Below, one piece after another: positions 15,662-24,991 of a stretch of DNA of 33,929 nt. The stretch's first letter is position 1, and each line of letters opens with the position of its first letter. The stretch is taken from contig SKVR01000001.1 in the NCBI GenBank assembly GCA_007129355.1, positions 1-33,929 on the forward strand. Direction: 5' to 3'. The DNA comes from Bacteroidales bacterium (GTDB lineage Bacteria; Bacteroidota; Bacteroidia; Bacteroidales; UBA7960). The translations under genes and the position numbers were made by a program. A model generated the notes under the pieces. That model was not told the DNA's origin, searched no databases, and was given only the letters and a program-made list of their open reading frames with translations.

Positions 15662-18130
15662 CTACCAGTTGCGTATAAAGCTTCTTACATAAAATCTGTA
15701 CCAGGAGTCGTTAGCGGTGAGTTCTTTTACATATCCTGAAGGTTGCATTACGGGATCTTGAGTTGAAACTGACAAGGCTGCTCTTTTGCCTGCCAGTTCC
15801 TGCAATGTTCTAACTTCTCTTGCATCCAGGCGGTTGTCTTTCAACGCCTGTAAAGTCAGAAATGCGTTTTCATGTTCATTTCCCTGAGCAAAATAATCTA
15901 CAGCAGCTTTCATCAGAGAAATATTGGATGAGCCTGTTACAAACTCAACCAGTGGCTCGTGCTCTGCACCGTAATTCATCAAATCATTTTCATGGAAAAA
16001 GGTTGTTGTGCTCGAATAAGCAAGAAAGAAGTCATTAAACCCCTCGCGTGAACCCATGAAATAAGCACCCTGTGTTTCCTGTAACAACTCCTGGTATTGA
16101 GCAAGTAAGGGAATGTAGCTGAGTGCCGCAAGCTCATTTGTATAGGACCATTCGCAGTTTTCGTGGATTGCAATCAGGTTTTTAACCTGCTGGTAATCCT
16201 GGCTTGTCCTGAAATAATGTGCATCCATTAAACGTTCCGGGATCAATTGTAACAACTTTTCAATTTCTCTCTCGCCCAGCTCACATTCCTTTTGATGTAT
16301 CATTTCGGTAAGACTAATGATTCTCATGTTTATAAGTGTGTCCGTTCTCAGATCATAACGAATAGCATATTCTATTACATGATTAAGGATTGCCCTTGCC
16401 TCTTCGGTTTCACCGGCCCATGCCTTTAAGTGGCCGAGAGAGAGATCATCTTTTACTATCTCAACCGCCTGCTTTTTGCTTGATCCCGGTAAAATAACCA
16501 TTGGCTCAGTAAGAACATATTCAGCCCTGAAAATGGTGGCATCAGCTTTTTTGGCTTCAGCTTCTGCAAGCCGGTTATCAATATCAGCTGTGCATGCCAG
16601 TTCCGGGTAATTCTGGCATAAATCTCTTGCTTCCTTAAGCATTTTTAAAGCCATTGCGTAATCATGATACAACATGGCACGATCGGCACTGAAAAAATAA
16701 GCATCTGCAACATCCTGCAAGAGGCTTGTGCTTTCGCTTTCTGACGAAATGTATTGGCTGTTTTCCTTTTGATATTGCCGTGCACTCTCAATATAAGTAA
16801 CAGCAAAGGGAAAATTACCCGATTCGTAAGCTCTGCCTGCAACTCTAAGGTACGACCTGTACATACCATAATGCACATCAATAAGACTTCGCTGCAATTC
16901 AGCAGGGCATTCCCATACATTAATTTTGTGACAAAACCCATCAAGCTCATCTAAAATTCGCAATGCATCGAGAAACCGATCATCGGCTGCCAGTTTTCCG
17001 GCTCTTTCGATTTCATTTTCAAAAAGTATTTGTGAAAAACTGGTAATGTCATTTATCCAGAATGCGGGAGGGTGCACCTGCCCCATAAATGCCGCCAGTC
17101 GGTTCATAGCCAGCGAAGATTGACCTGCTTCAAAATCCATTACTGCAAGTGATAGCTGGGCAGGAATATAAAGGTTATTGTAGGAAAGAGCCCTTTCAAA
17201 GGAAGCTCTGGCCTTTCCTCTTTCTTCCTTTTCCAGGAAAGTTATACCCTGCTCATGCAATAAACTGTCAATGTGCGAAATTACGAAGTTGAACTCTTTA
17301 CGCAGTTTTTTAAGATCAGCCCACAATTGACTTATACTCTCAATATGACCTTCAGGATCTCTATCTGTAATCATAGAAAAATTCTGGAATGCAGCGTATC
17401 TTAATCGACCGATGGTGCCTTCAGCATCACACAAACGAAATTCATCGAGAATTACCGTTTCCGGACTTAACTGATCCAGTTCATGAATTACAGAATTAAC
17501 TTTATTAATCTGACCTTCTGCATCATAATATGCCAAAAGCGCTTTTTGCAGTGAAATTACATCGTAAAAAAATTCATCAGGATACCTGAAATTAACAGAG
17601 CTTATTTTAAATTCAAGCTCTGAAATCGGAGGAAACCCATTCAGGTTAAATGTCAGGTTTTTATCAGGGAAGTTTTCATCCTGCCATTTCAGACCTGCAA
17701 ATTTCAGTTCACGCAAAACACTATTCCCGTCGTTTTTTATTTTTATGCTGATATCGAGCAATGAAGGAGTAAGCCACTGTTCGAGATCGAAGTGTCTGTA
17801 GGTCGTTTCACCTTTAACTCTTACATCGTTAAGGTTTAAATTTAATTTCCCTGTATTATTATCGGCAGCAAATACTTCAACAGTAATATTACAAGTGAAA
17901 TCGTACTGTGTAAACACCCTCAGTTTCTGATTACCATCGGCAATTATTTGTAGCAAGGTATTCATAACATGATCACTGCCGCTCTGCACACCTGGCCTGA
18001 AGCGAAATTCCTGATGATGAATGTACTTATTTTTCTCTTTTGCAGGTAAATTACTGAAAACAGAAGTTGACTGGAAAAGAAATATCAGTGTTAGCAGAAA
18101 GGCTGCTTTCATGAAAGAAGCTGAAGACAT
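15662..18130 (-). CDS. Exported helical-repeat (TPR-like) protein of unknown function
   Basis: An 822-residue protein with an N-terminal signal peptide (hydrophobic core AAFLLTLIFLFQSTSVFS), so it acts beyond the inner membrane. Residues about 35-190 look beta-rich. From about 190 to 790 it is almost wholly helical, with tetratricopeptide-like spacing: for example ARASFERALSYNNLYIPAQ near 310, ALRILDEL near 390, and later ALKMLKEARDLCQNYP. No enzyme motif, sorting domain or lipobox is visible. I do not recognise a family. The start could be the Met at 18130 or the internal Met at 18112, which gives a more usual signal peptide. It lies 22 nt downstream of fabG and is probably co-transcribed, though a functional link to fatty-acid synthesis is not evident. 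Confidence 0.7.
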   Translation of the reverse strand: MSSASFMKAAFLLTLIFLFQSTSVFSNLPAKEKNKYIHHQEFRFRPGVQSGSDHVMNTLLQIIADGNQKLRVFTQYDFTCNITVEVFAADNNTGKLNLNLNDVRVKGETTYRHFDLEQWLTPSLLDISIKIKNDGNSVLRELKFAGLKWQDENFPDKNLTFNLNGFPPISELEFKISSVNFRYPDEFFYDVISLQKALLAYYDAEGQINKVNSVIHELDQLSPETVILDEFRLCDAEGTIGRLRYAAFQNFSMITDRDPEGHIESISQLWADLKKLRKEFNFVISHIDSLLHEQGITFLEKEERGKARASFERALSYNNLYIPAQLSLAVMDFEAGQSSLAMNRLAAFMGQVHPPAFWINDITSFSQILFENEIERAGKLAADDRFLDALRILDELDGFCHKINVWECPAELQRSLIDVHYGMYRSYLRVAGRAYESGNFPFAVTYIESARQYQKENSQYISSESESTSLLQDVADAYFFSADRAMLYHDYAMALKMLKEARDLCQNYPELACTADIDNRLAEAEAKKADATIFRAEYVLTEPMVILPGSSKKQAVEIVKDDLSLGHLKAWAGETEEARAILNHVIEYAIRYDLRTDTLINMRIISLTEMIHQKECELGEREIEKLLQLIPERLMDAHYFRTSQDYQQVKNLIAIHENCEWSYTNELAALSYIPLLAQYQELLQETQGAYFMGSREGFNDFFLAYSSTTTFFHENDLMNYGAEHEPLVEFVTGSSNISLMKAAVDYFAQGNEHENAFLTLQALKDNRLDAREVRTLQELAGKRAALSVSTQDPVMQPSGYVKELTANDSWYRFYVRSFIRNW

Positions 18131-18152
18131 AAAATTTTTTGAACCCTTTTCT

Positions 18153-18902
18153 CTATTTGGTCATTCCACCGCAAACGGCAATAACCTGACCAGTAATATA
18201 AGATGACATATCAGATGCAAGGAAGAGAGCCACATTGGCAACATCATCAACATTACCTGCCCTTTTCAAAGGAATTTTCTCTGCCCAGCCTTTTTTTACC
18301 TCTTCGGGAAGCCCGGCAGTCATATCAGTTTCAATAAAACCTGGAGCAATAGCATTACAACGCACATTGCGTGCACCCAGTTCCTGTGCAACAGACTTGG
18401 TGAACCCGATCATACCTGCTTTTGAAGCGGCGTAGTTGGCTTGTCCGGCGTTGCCACCCAGTCCTACAACAGAGCTCATATTGATAATTGAACCGTAGCG
18501 CTGCTTAAGCATATATTTCTGCACTGCTTTGGTGAGATTAAAAGCCGATTTCAGGTTTACTCTGATAACATCATCCCAGTTTTCTTCAGTCATACGCATC
18601 AGCAGGGTATCGCGGGTAATTCCTGCATTGTTGATTAAAATGTCAATCCGGCCAAAGTCGGCAGCAACCTGGTCTACCAACTTCTCACTATCAGCAAAAT
18701 TGCTGGCATCGGATGCATATCCTTTTCCTTTAACCCCTATGGTTGAAATCTCCTTTTCCAACTCTTTGGCTTTGTCATCATAAAAAAGATCGGAGAATGC
18801 AACCTGGGCACCCTGGGAGGCAAAAGCCAGCACCAGTGCTTTTCCAATACCTCTTGACCCACCTGTAATCAATGCAACTTTTCCTTCTAATATCTTCATC
18901 AT
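18153..18902 (-). CDS. fabG: 3-oxoacyl-[acyl-carrier-protein] reductase FabG
   Basis: A 249-residue SDR enzyme that reduces beta-ketoacyl-ACP to beta-hydroxyacyl-ACP with NADPH in fatty-acid elongation. Motifs: GGSRGIG (14-20), DASNF for the adenine pocket, NNAGITRDTLLMRM (91-104), the catalytic Ser144, Tyr157 and Lys161 within GQANYAASKAG, and the PGFIETDMT loop. The C-terminal GQVIAVCGGM is typical of FabG and distinguishes it from many other SDRs. Two consecutive ATGs (18902 and 18899) could start it. A good promoter lies 50-80 nt upstream. First gene of a two-gene unit with the exported repeat protein; no other fab genes are nearby. Confidence 0.92.
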   Translation of the reverse strand: MMKILEGKVALITGGSRGIGKALVLAFASQGAQVAFSDLFYDDKAKELEKEISTIGVKGKGYASDASNFADSEKLVDQVAADFGRIDILINNAGITRDTLLMRMTEENWDDVIRVNLKSAFNLTKAVQKYMLKQRYGSIINMSSVVGLGGNAGQANYAASKAGMIGFTKSVAQELGARNVRCNAIAPGFIETDMTAGLPEEVKKGWAEKIPLKRAGNVDDVANVALFLASDMSSYITGQVIAVCGGMTK

Positions 18903-18954
18903 AGTTTGTTTTAATTTGTAACTGATTCTTTCTTTACAAAGGTTTTGAATTTAT

Positions 18955-18985
18955 CAAATTTATTACAATTTTCTCAACAATCAAT
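18955..18985 (-). promoter_or_regulatory. Bacteroidota-type promoter of fabG
   Basis: On the minus strand ATTG (18985-18982) is followed after exactly 19 nt by TAAATTTG (18962-18955), a full TAnnTTTG match. Transcription would start near 18948, 46 nt before fabG. The layout is the same as that of the tRNA promoter at 283-313. Confidence 0.55.
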
Positions 18986-19004
18986 TCTGTTATCGCGCAT
19001 ATTG

Positions 19005-19040
19005 AAAAAAAAAGGCAACCCGGAATGAATTTTCCGGGTT
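19005..19040 (-). terminator. Rho-independent terminator of the GT3-GT35 fusion gene
   Basis: On the minus strand AACCCGGA (19040-19033) pairs with TCCGGGTT (19024-19017) around an 8-nt loop, followed by GCC and nine T (19013-19005). It lies about 37 nt after the stop codon of the fusion gene and upstream of the fabG promoter, so it separates the two transcription units. Confidence 0.88.
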
Positions 19041-19076
19041 GGTTTTAAAAGAGCTTATCAATATACATTGCCGGCA

Positions 19077-22000
19077 TCAGAACCATCTCACAAGTTTAAG
19101 ATCCTGACGATGTGCAAGTAATTCGTGTTTGGGGAACATGCGGAAGGCATAATTATAAATACCTACTCTTTTGGTGGTAACTTCACAACGGAATGTAACC
19201 TTACCGTTTTCCCTTTTCAGTTGATCCATTTCATAAACCGAAATTATGGATTCTTCGCCTTCTAAATTTTTCTGAATAAAAACAACTTCAACACCAAAAT
19301 CCGATTCATTCAGTTCATTGAGATCAAGAACCAGCTCTGCAATAAACTTATCTCCAAGGAGGAGTGAGTTATCAGCAGTATTCATCAGGTTGATAGATAC
19401 AAGTTCGATGCTTTCCCATCCACGGGTTATTATTGATTTCCAGTGTGCCAGTTCTCTTGAGCGATCGCATTCTTCGGCCAGCATAATATCAGCCCGCCTG
19501 AACAATTTATTGTAAAAGAATTTGAAGTAGTCATCCATCATACGTTTATTGGTAAAATGAGGAGCAATTTTTGCAATATTGTTCTTCACCCATCTTATCC
19601 ATTCAACAGGAATGCCATTTTTGTTCCTGTCATAAAACATAGGGATGATTTCATTTTCGAACGTATTATATAATATTTCGGCATCCAGTTCATCCTGGTA
19701 AGCCTGATTATCGTATGTTTTCTCCTCTTTAATGGCCCAACCGGCTTCAGGTGTATATCCTTCTGCCCACCATCCGTCAAGAACACTAAAATTCATTACT
19801 CCGTTAATTGCGGCTTTCTGACCTGAAGTTCCGGAAGCCTCCAACGGACGAGTAGGTGTATTCAACCACATATCAACCCCCTTAACCAGTGCTTCACCCA
19901 GTTCCATATCATAGTCTTCCAGGAAGATGATCTTACCCCTGAATTCCTTCATTTTGGAAACTTCAATGATATGCTTGATCAGATCCTGACCTGCTTTATC
20001 AGCAGGGTGAGCTTTTCCGGCATAAAGAAACTGAACAGGCATGTCAGGATTGTTAACGATACGCGATAATTTCTCCAGGTCATTAAAGAGCAGGTGTGCG
20101 CGCTTATAAGTGGCAAAACGACGAGCAAAACCTATGGTGAGTGCTTTTTCATCAAGCGCATCAAGCACCTGGTATACCTTTTTGGGTGTTTCCTGCCGGC
20201 GCGAAAGATTTGACAAAAGACGTTTCTTGATATATTCCATTAGCTTTTGCCTTTGCAACTGACGCATTTCCCATATTTTTTCATCAGGCAGATCATAAAT
20301 CTTTTCCCAATGAGCTGGGTCAGAAACATCATTAAAAAAGTCGTTTCCATAAGTATCGGCATAAAGTTTCTGCCACTCCGGGGCACACCAGGTGCCGTAA
20401 TGAACTCCATTGGTAACATAACCGATATGAACTTCATCGGCAAAATAACCCGGGTAAAGATCTTTAAACATATCGCGTGATACGGCACCATGAATTTTAC
20501 TTACACCATTCACTTCCGATGCGAGTTTCGCGGCAAGCACACTCATAGAGTAGCGATCTTCAGGATTGTCAGGATGAATTTTACCAAGCGACATAAACGT
20601 TTCCCATTTAACTCCGAGCCTGTCAGCATAATGAGGCATATAAGTTCTGAGCATGTCTTCACTAAAGAAATCATGACCTGCCGGAACAGGAGTATGAGTT
20701 GTGAATAAGCTGCTTGCTCTAACAGCTTCCATGGCTTCCAGGAAACTGAGTTTACGATCCTGAACAAACTTTCTGAGTCTTTCAAGACCTGCAAAGGCAG
20801 CATGTCCTTCATTCAAATGGTAAACTTTGGGCTTGATACCTAGTGCATCCAGCAAACGGATACCACCAATACCCAGCAGAAACTCCTGCTTAAACCGGTT
20901 TTCCCAATCACCACCATAAAGCTGATGAGTTACAACCTTATCAATAGATACATTTTCAGGAATATCTGTATCCAGCAAATAAAGCGGAATACGACCCACA
21001 TCAATTTTCCAAATCTTGGCGAAAATATTACGACCAGGGAATGCGATGCTGATTTTTACCCATTCTCCCATTTCATTGCGAACGGGCTGGGCCGACATGT
21101 AGGTAAAGTTATGAGAATTATAGTTGGCAAGCTGTTCGCCGCTGATGGAAAGATTCTGACTGAAATATCCGTATCGGTATAACAATCCAATACCTACCAT
21201 ATCAATGTTATCATCACTTGCCTGTTTGAGAAAATCACCTGCTAAAACTCCCAGTCCACCCGAGTATATTTTCACTGAAGTATGTAATCCATATTCCATA
21301 CTGAAGTATGCTATTGTATCAGAAGTTTTTTTCTCCGCTTTCTGCATATAGTCATCAAACATTTTTACTACACGCTTATACTCCTGCATAAACTCCTTAT
21401 CTAAAATCAATTTCTGATAATGCTCAACAGTTAGATTATCGAGCAGCCGGGGCGGGCTTTTTTCAACCCTTTCCCACAACTCGGGATCAATGCGTTCAAA
21501 AAGTAAGGCAGCATCATAGTTCCATGTCCACCAGAGATTTTTTGAAAGCTTTTGAAGATCTTCCAGTTCTTTTGGAACATTTATCTCTATCAGGATTTTT
21601 TTCCATTTGGGTTTGGAAGCTTTTGCCTTGTATAATTCATGAGGTTTAACAGGCTGTTTCTTTGTTTTAAAAAGTTCCGACCTCTGTTTAACCTTTTTGA
21701 TGGTTAAATCAAAAACTTTAAAATAATTTTCAGCCAATGTATCCCAGAGCGCTGATTTTGATATTTGATTTGCCCTTTCGCGCAGGGGAATCATGCTTTT
21801 GTGTGCGAGCGTATTGAAACCTTCATCCTCGCCTGTTAATTGTCCGAATTCATCATCAGAGATAAGGGACAGAATAATCTCTGAAATATTATCTGACACC
21901 TGTTGTCGATTATAGTCATTCCTTTCCACAACTGCTACGCTACGGTAATCATCAGGGAAATTATCTCTTGCCCATATTCCAAAACCGGCAAGGGATGTGG

Positions 22001-23366
22001 TAACCGTAGGCACATGGTAAGCAAGACTTTCAAGTGGTGTATAGCCCCAAGGTTCATAATAGGAAGGGAAAATACTAAGATCCATTCCTATAAGTGCGTC
22101 ATAATAATCCAGGTTAAGTGCGCCATCATCGCCATTTAGATATGAAGGAATGAAAACTACCTTCACCCTATCATCAGGACTGTTGTTAAGTCCTGTGTTT
22201 TTGAGATGCTTTAATATGGGGTCAGAGTCAGGATCGACCAGCTTATGAGTGGTGTATTCTCCGGTCAAAGGTTTTTTGAAATCCGGTTTTTGGATTCTAT
22301 TGACTACTTCAGGTCGAATACCGGTTTGGTTTGCCGGAACCATAATAAAAGCAATCACGGGAGTTTTAAGGTTTTTCTTGTTTACTCTGTCCAAAGCATC
22401 TAAAAAGACATCAATTCCTTTATTTTTAAACTCATACCGACCACTATTAATCAGCAGCAGGCTGTTCTCAGGAATTTCCTGGTTTAACAGGCCTGATGCC
22501 ATTTCAAGAAGTTGTTTTCTTGATTTTTTGCGCCTGGATGAAAAATCTCCTTCCTCAGGCACAAAAGAATCATTAAAGCCATTGGGGGCTATTATATCAA
22601 CCTCTTTATCCAGTATTTTATGACACTCTTTGGCGGCTATCTTGCTTACCGTAATAAACGCATCGGCATTGACAGATGCTGTTTTTTCCATACTGTGTTT
22701 TGAAACGACAGCTAACTCAATGGCACGGGCATCAGCGTCAAAATGACCCATTTCAGAATACAAATGATGGCCGTTTCCTGCGATAGAACGTCCCAAAGAT
22801 GTGGCATGAGTTGCGAAAATTGTACCCACCTGGGGTACTCTGTCTTTCAGGTATAAAACCCCTGAACCCGTCATCCACTCATGAAAATTAGCGAGTATAG
22901 TATCTCTGTAAGAAAGATGATAATCGTAGAAACTTTCGATTACCTGTCCGGCAGCATAACCAAACATGGTAGGCTCAGTATAATCCCATTGACCACTGAG
23001 AGAATTCAGTCCAAACTTCATCCAGAAATCTGTAAATATTTTGTCCTTATCTGAGAAAAGTGGTGTAAAATCAACCAGGATTGCAATGGGGGAGCCTGGG
23101 ATATTCCAACGGCCTATTCTGAAATGTAATCCATCCTTGGTAGCTTTTTTGCGCCATGATCTGTAAAGATATTTGTCTTCTATAAATTCAGGGTTGCCAT
23201 GTGTTTCCTTCCATACATCCGGACCAATACACATGTAATTGTCGTTCATATCATTAACCATTGACAATGCTTTTGTGCTGATAACTGTATGAATTCCTCC
23301 AATCTTATTACATACTTCCCAACTTACTTCGAATAAATAATCAGGCTTTTTAATATTTTCTGTCAT
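19077..23366 (-). CDS. Glycogen synthase (GT3) - alpha-glucan phosphorylase (GT35) fusion
   Basis: A 1429-residue cytoplasmic fusion. Residues about 1-560 form a GT3 glycogen synthase of the eukaryote-like type: FEVSWEVCNKIGGIHTVI near the start, HEWMTGSGVLYLK and HATSLGRSIAG in the acceptor half, and the nucleotide-sugar motif YYEPWGYTPLE with the EX7E pair Glu438/Glu446. A Lys-rich linker (about 560-600) leads to a short-type glucan phosphorylase: NLWWTWNYDA near 610, AYFSMEYGLH, HLNEGHAAF, TTHTPVPAGHD, TNGVHYGTW, and the PLP site EASGTSGQKAAINGV with Lys1184. One chain thus carries opposite reactions: chain extension from a nucleotide sugar and release of glucose-1-phosphate. Similar fusions are, to my knowledge, found in other Bacteroidota. 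It follows the GH57-GT4-debranching operon but has its own transcript, as terminators flank it. Confidence 0.92.
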   Translation of the reverse strand: MTENIKKPDYLFEVSWEVCNKIGGIHTVISTKALSMVNDMNDNYMCIGPDVWKETHGNPEFIEDKYLYRSWRKKATKDGLHFRIGRWNIPGSPIAILVDFTPLFSDKDKIFTDFWMKFGLNSLSGQWDYTEPTMFGYAAGQVIESFYDYHLSYRDTILANFHEWMTGSGVLYLKDRVPQVGTIFATHATSLGRSIAGNGHHLYSEMGHFDADARAIELAVVSKHSMEKTASVNADAFITVSKIAAKECHKILDKEVDIIAPNGFNDSFVPEEGDFSSRRKKSRKQLLEMASGLLNQEIPENSLLLINSGRYEFKNKGIDVFLDALDRVNKKNLKTPVIAFIMVPANQTGIRPEVVNRIQKPDFKKPLTGEYTTHKLVDPDSDPILKHLKNTGLNNSPDDRVKVVFIPSYLNGDDGALNLDYYDALIGMDLSIFPSYYEPWGYTPLESLAYHVPTVTTSLAGFGIWARDNFPDDYRSVAVVERNDYNRQQVSDNISEIILSLISDDEFGQLTGEDEGFNTLAHKSMIPLRERANQISKSALWDTLAENYFKVFDLTIKKVKQRSELFKTKKQPVKPHELYKAKASKPKWKKILIEINVPKELEDLQKLSKNLWWTWNYDAALLFERIDPELWERVEKSPPRLLDNLTVEHYQKLILDKEFMQEYKRVVKMFDDYMQKAEKKTSDTIAYFSMEYGLHTSVKIYSGGLGVLAGDFLKQASDDNIDMVGIGLLYRYGYFSQNLSISGEQLANYNSHNFTYMSAQPVRNEMGEWVKISIAFPGRNIFAKIWKIDVGRIPLYLLDTDIPENVSIDKVVTHQLYGGDWENRFKQEFLLGIGGIRLLDALGIKPKVYHLNEGHAAFAGLERLRKFVQDRKLSFLEAMEAVRASSLFTTHTPVPAGHDFFSEDMLRTYMPHYADRLGVKWETFMSLGKIHPDNPEDRYSMSVLAAKLASEVNGVSKIHGAVSRDMFKDLYPGYFADEVHIGYVTNGVHYGTWCAPEWQKLYADTYGNDFFNDVSDPAHWEKIYDLPDEKIWEMRQLQRQKLMEYIKKRLLSNLSRRQETPKKVYQVLDALDEKALTIGFARRFATYKRAHLLFNDLEKLSRIVNNPDMPVQFLYAGKAHPADKAGQDLIKHIIEVSKMKEFRGKIIFLEDYDMELGEALVKGVDMWLNTPTRPLEASGTSGQKAAINGVMNFSVLDGWWAEGYTPEAGWAIKEEKTYDNQAYQDELDAEILYNTFENEIIPMFYDRNKNGIPVEWIRWVKNNIAKIAPHFTNKRMMDDYFKFFYNKLFRRADIMLAEECDRSRELAHWKSIITRGWESIELVSINLMNTADNSLLLGDKFIAELVLDLNELNESDFGVEVVFIQKNLEGEESIISVYEMDQLKRENGKVTFRCEVTTKRVGIYNYAFRMFPKHELLAHRQDLKLVRWF

Positions 23367-23510
23367 ATTTCAATTTTTAAAAAATTATCTTTTATTTCCA
23401 AAAAACGAACGAAATTACAAAAATTTCATCAATAGAATTCAGCTAAAATCTTTGCTAACGTTTGCGTTCGTCTTAATTAACAAAAAAATTACATTTTTGC
23501 TGCTTCGGTT

Positions 23511-23550
23511 AAAAAAATCCTGTGTGAAAATTAACACACAGGATTTTTTT
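23511..23550 (-). terminator. Strong bidirectional terminator of the debranching-GT4-GH57 operon
   Basis: A perfect 16-bp inverted repeat: seven A then ATCC-type arm AATCCTGTGTG (23516-23526) and its complement CACACAGGATT (23535-23545) plus seven T to 23550, with an 8-nt loop. Either strand gives a hairpin followed by a T-run. It lies 34 nt after the GH57 stop and ends that operon before the GT3-GT35 gene. Confidence 0.9.
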
Positions 23551-23584
23551 GTTTTATACTTTAACAATTATAAATTATGAAAGT

Positions 23585-24904
23585 TTATTTTTTAGCAGAA
23601 TCGCCGTCCTTTTTCCGGGCAACAGGTTTTTTAGCTGTTTTACCTGGTTTTTCTGCAACTTTTTTTGATACTTTTTTACGGCCTGAGGTTTTAGCAGCAG
23701 TTACCTTTGTTTTACCTTCGCAGTTTTTTTTCACCCTGATCTCAAAATCTGCCAGTACATTCATGTAGTTTATAAAAGCATCGTAGGGCGAATTATAAGG
23801 ATTGAAGTTTTTTGTCACAGTGCCATCGGAAAACCATTTGGTTGACATATAATAAAAGTGATCACTTACCTGCAATTTCTCCCAGTCACTTAGCATTCCC
23901 TTATCTTCGCAGGTATTAACCTTTTCTTCCAGATCATAAAGTTTATTGAAAGCTTCATTTTGCATTTCATTTCCCAGCCATGCTGTTATATCCCTTTCTT
24001 CATCTGCCCATGAAATGGGATAAGGAATATGCAGAGGAGATGCAGGTTGTAGCAATGCAGCCACATCTGAAGGGGTTTTAAAAACAAATCTTGATTTATC
24101 GAAAACAACCTGTGGTAATAATTTCAGAAAATCAAAAATACCTGTTTCTTTCTTATGGTTCTCTCCAAATGTTTCGTAATCCATAAACAGATTTACAACT
24201 TCAGTTTTGGAGTCTAACGCATTGAGCCAACCGGTAAACTTTTCAGCAGTAAGAGGCCATTCGCTCCAGTTTCTTACTGAAAAACGGAATGCAATATCAT
24301 CAGACAGCTGGAAGTTTTTCATCAGCAATTTCACTTTTGGATTGGAAGCACTGCAATATAAAAGATTGGGACTTTTCCAACCCAGGATATGCTTGGGACC
24401 TTCAGTAATTACTGTATTATAGCCAAGTTCAAAAATATGGTTACCAATATCATCATTGTAAATAAGCTCAGTATTTCGAAAAGCTTTAGGTTTAACTCCA
24501 AACAGCATTTTGATTTTGGTTTCATGAAGTTTTACCTGCCTGAAAAACTCCTGTTTGCTTTTCAGTGAAGCCAGACTGTGACCATAAGTTTCAGCAAGAA
24601 ACTCCACATTTCCGGTAGAAGCAAGTTGTTTAAAACTATCAATAACTTCAGGGGTGAACTTTTCCATTTGTTCGAGAGCAACTCCGGAAATACTGAAACT
24701 CACCCTGAACTTGTTTCCGAATTTTTTTATCAATCCCAAAAGAATCTCATTGGCAGGCAGATAACTCTTTTCTGCAAGCTGTTGCATAATGAACCTGTTG
24801 GCATACTCATCAAAATAATCATGTTTATGGCCAATATCGAAAAAACGATAATTTCTTAACCTGAAAGGCTGATGAATCTGAAAGTAAAAACAAATTGACT
24901 TCAT
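23585..24904 (-). CDS. Glycoside hydrolase family 57 alpha-amylase-type enzyme
   Basis: A cytoplasmic alpha-glucan-active enzyme of 439 residues with the five GH57 regions: HQPF (11-14), GNVEFLAETYGHS (98-110), the nucleophile region AFRNTELIY with Glu146, the acid/base region FMDYETFGENH with Asp242, and ISWADEERDITAWLGN (297-312). It belongs to the short amylase-like branch; the length is below that of GH57 branching enzymes (about 520 or more), so branching activity is less likely but not excluded. The last ~48 residues (392-439) are a basic tail with 17 lysines, two arginines and many Ala/Thr/Pro, like histone H1 or AlgP tails. Third gene of the debranching-GT4-GH57 operon; 87 nt separate it from GT4. 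Confidence 0.9.
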   Translation of the reverse strand: MKSICFYFQIHQPFRLRNYRFFDIGHKHDYFDEYANRFIMQQLAEKSYLPANEILLGLIKKFGNKFRVSFSISGVALEQMEKFTPEVIDSFKQLASTGNVEFLAETYGHSLASLKSKQEFFRQVKLHETKIKMLFGVKPKAFRNTELIYNDDIGNHIFELGYNTVITEGPKHILGWKSPNLLYCSASNPKVKLLMKNFQLSDDIAFRFSVRNWSEWPLTAEKFTGWLNALDSKTEVVNLFMDYETFGENHKKETGIFDFLKLLPQVVFDKSRFVFKTPSDVAALLQPASPLHIPYPISWADEERDITAWLGNEMQNEAFNKLYDLEEKVNTCEDKGMLSDWEKLQVSDHFYYMSTKWFSDGTVTKNFNPYNSPYDAFINYMNVLADFEIRVKKNCEGKTKVTAAKTSGRKKVSKKVAEKPGKTAKKPVARKKDGDSAKK

Positions 24905-24991
24905 ATTTCTTCCTTGTTAGGCCCACAGAATTAGCAGGCAGATTTGTTATTTTTTCTTTTTTTTTCTTAAAAACCTGTTTTTATTTTGAAA

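Noticed and set aside
15639-15665. GTAGCA...TGCTAC as a terminator between convergent genes
   Set aside because: Only 6 bp of stem and no T-run on either side.
23405-23471. ACGAACG/CGTTCGT 7-bp inverted pair upstream of the GT3-GT35 gene
   Set aside because: Short arms 53 nt apart; could easily occur by chance and no promoter box is near enough to give it meaning.
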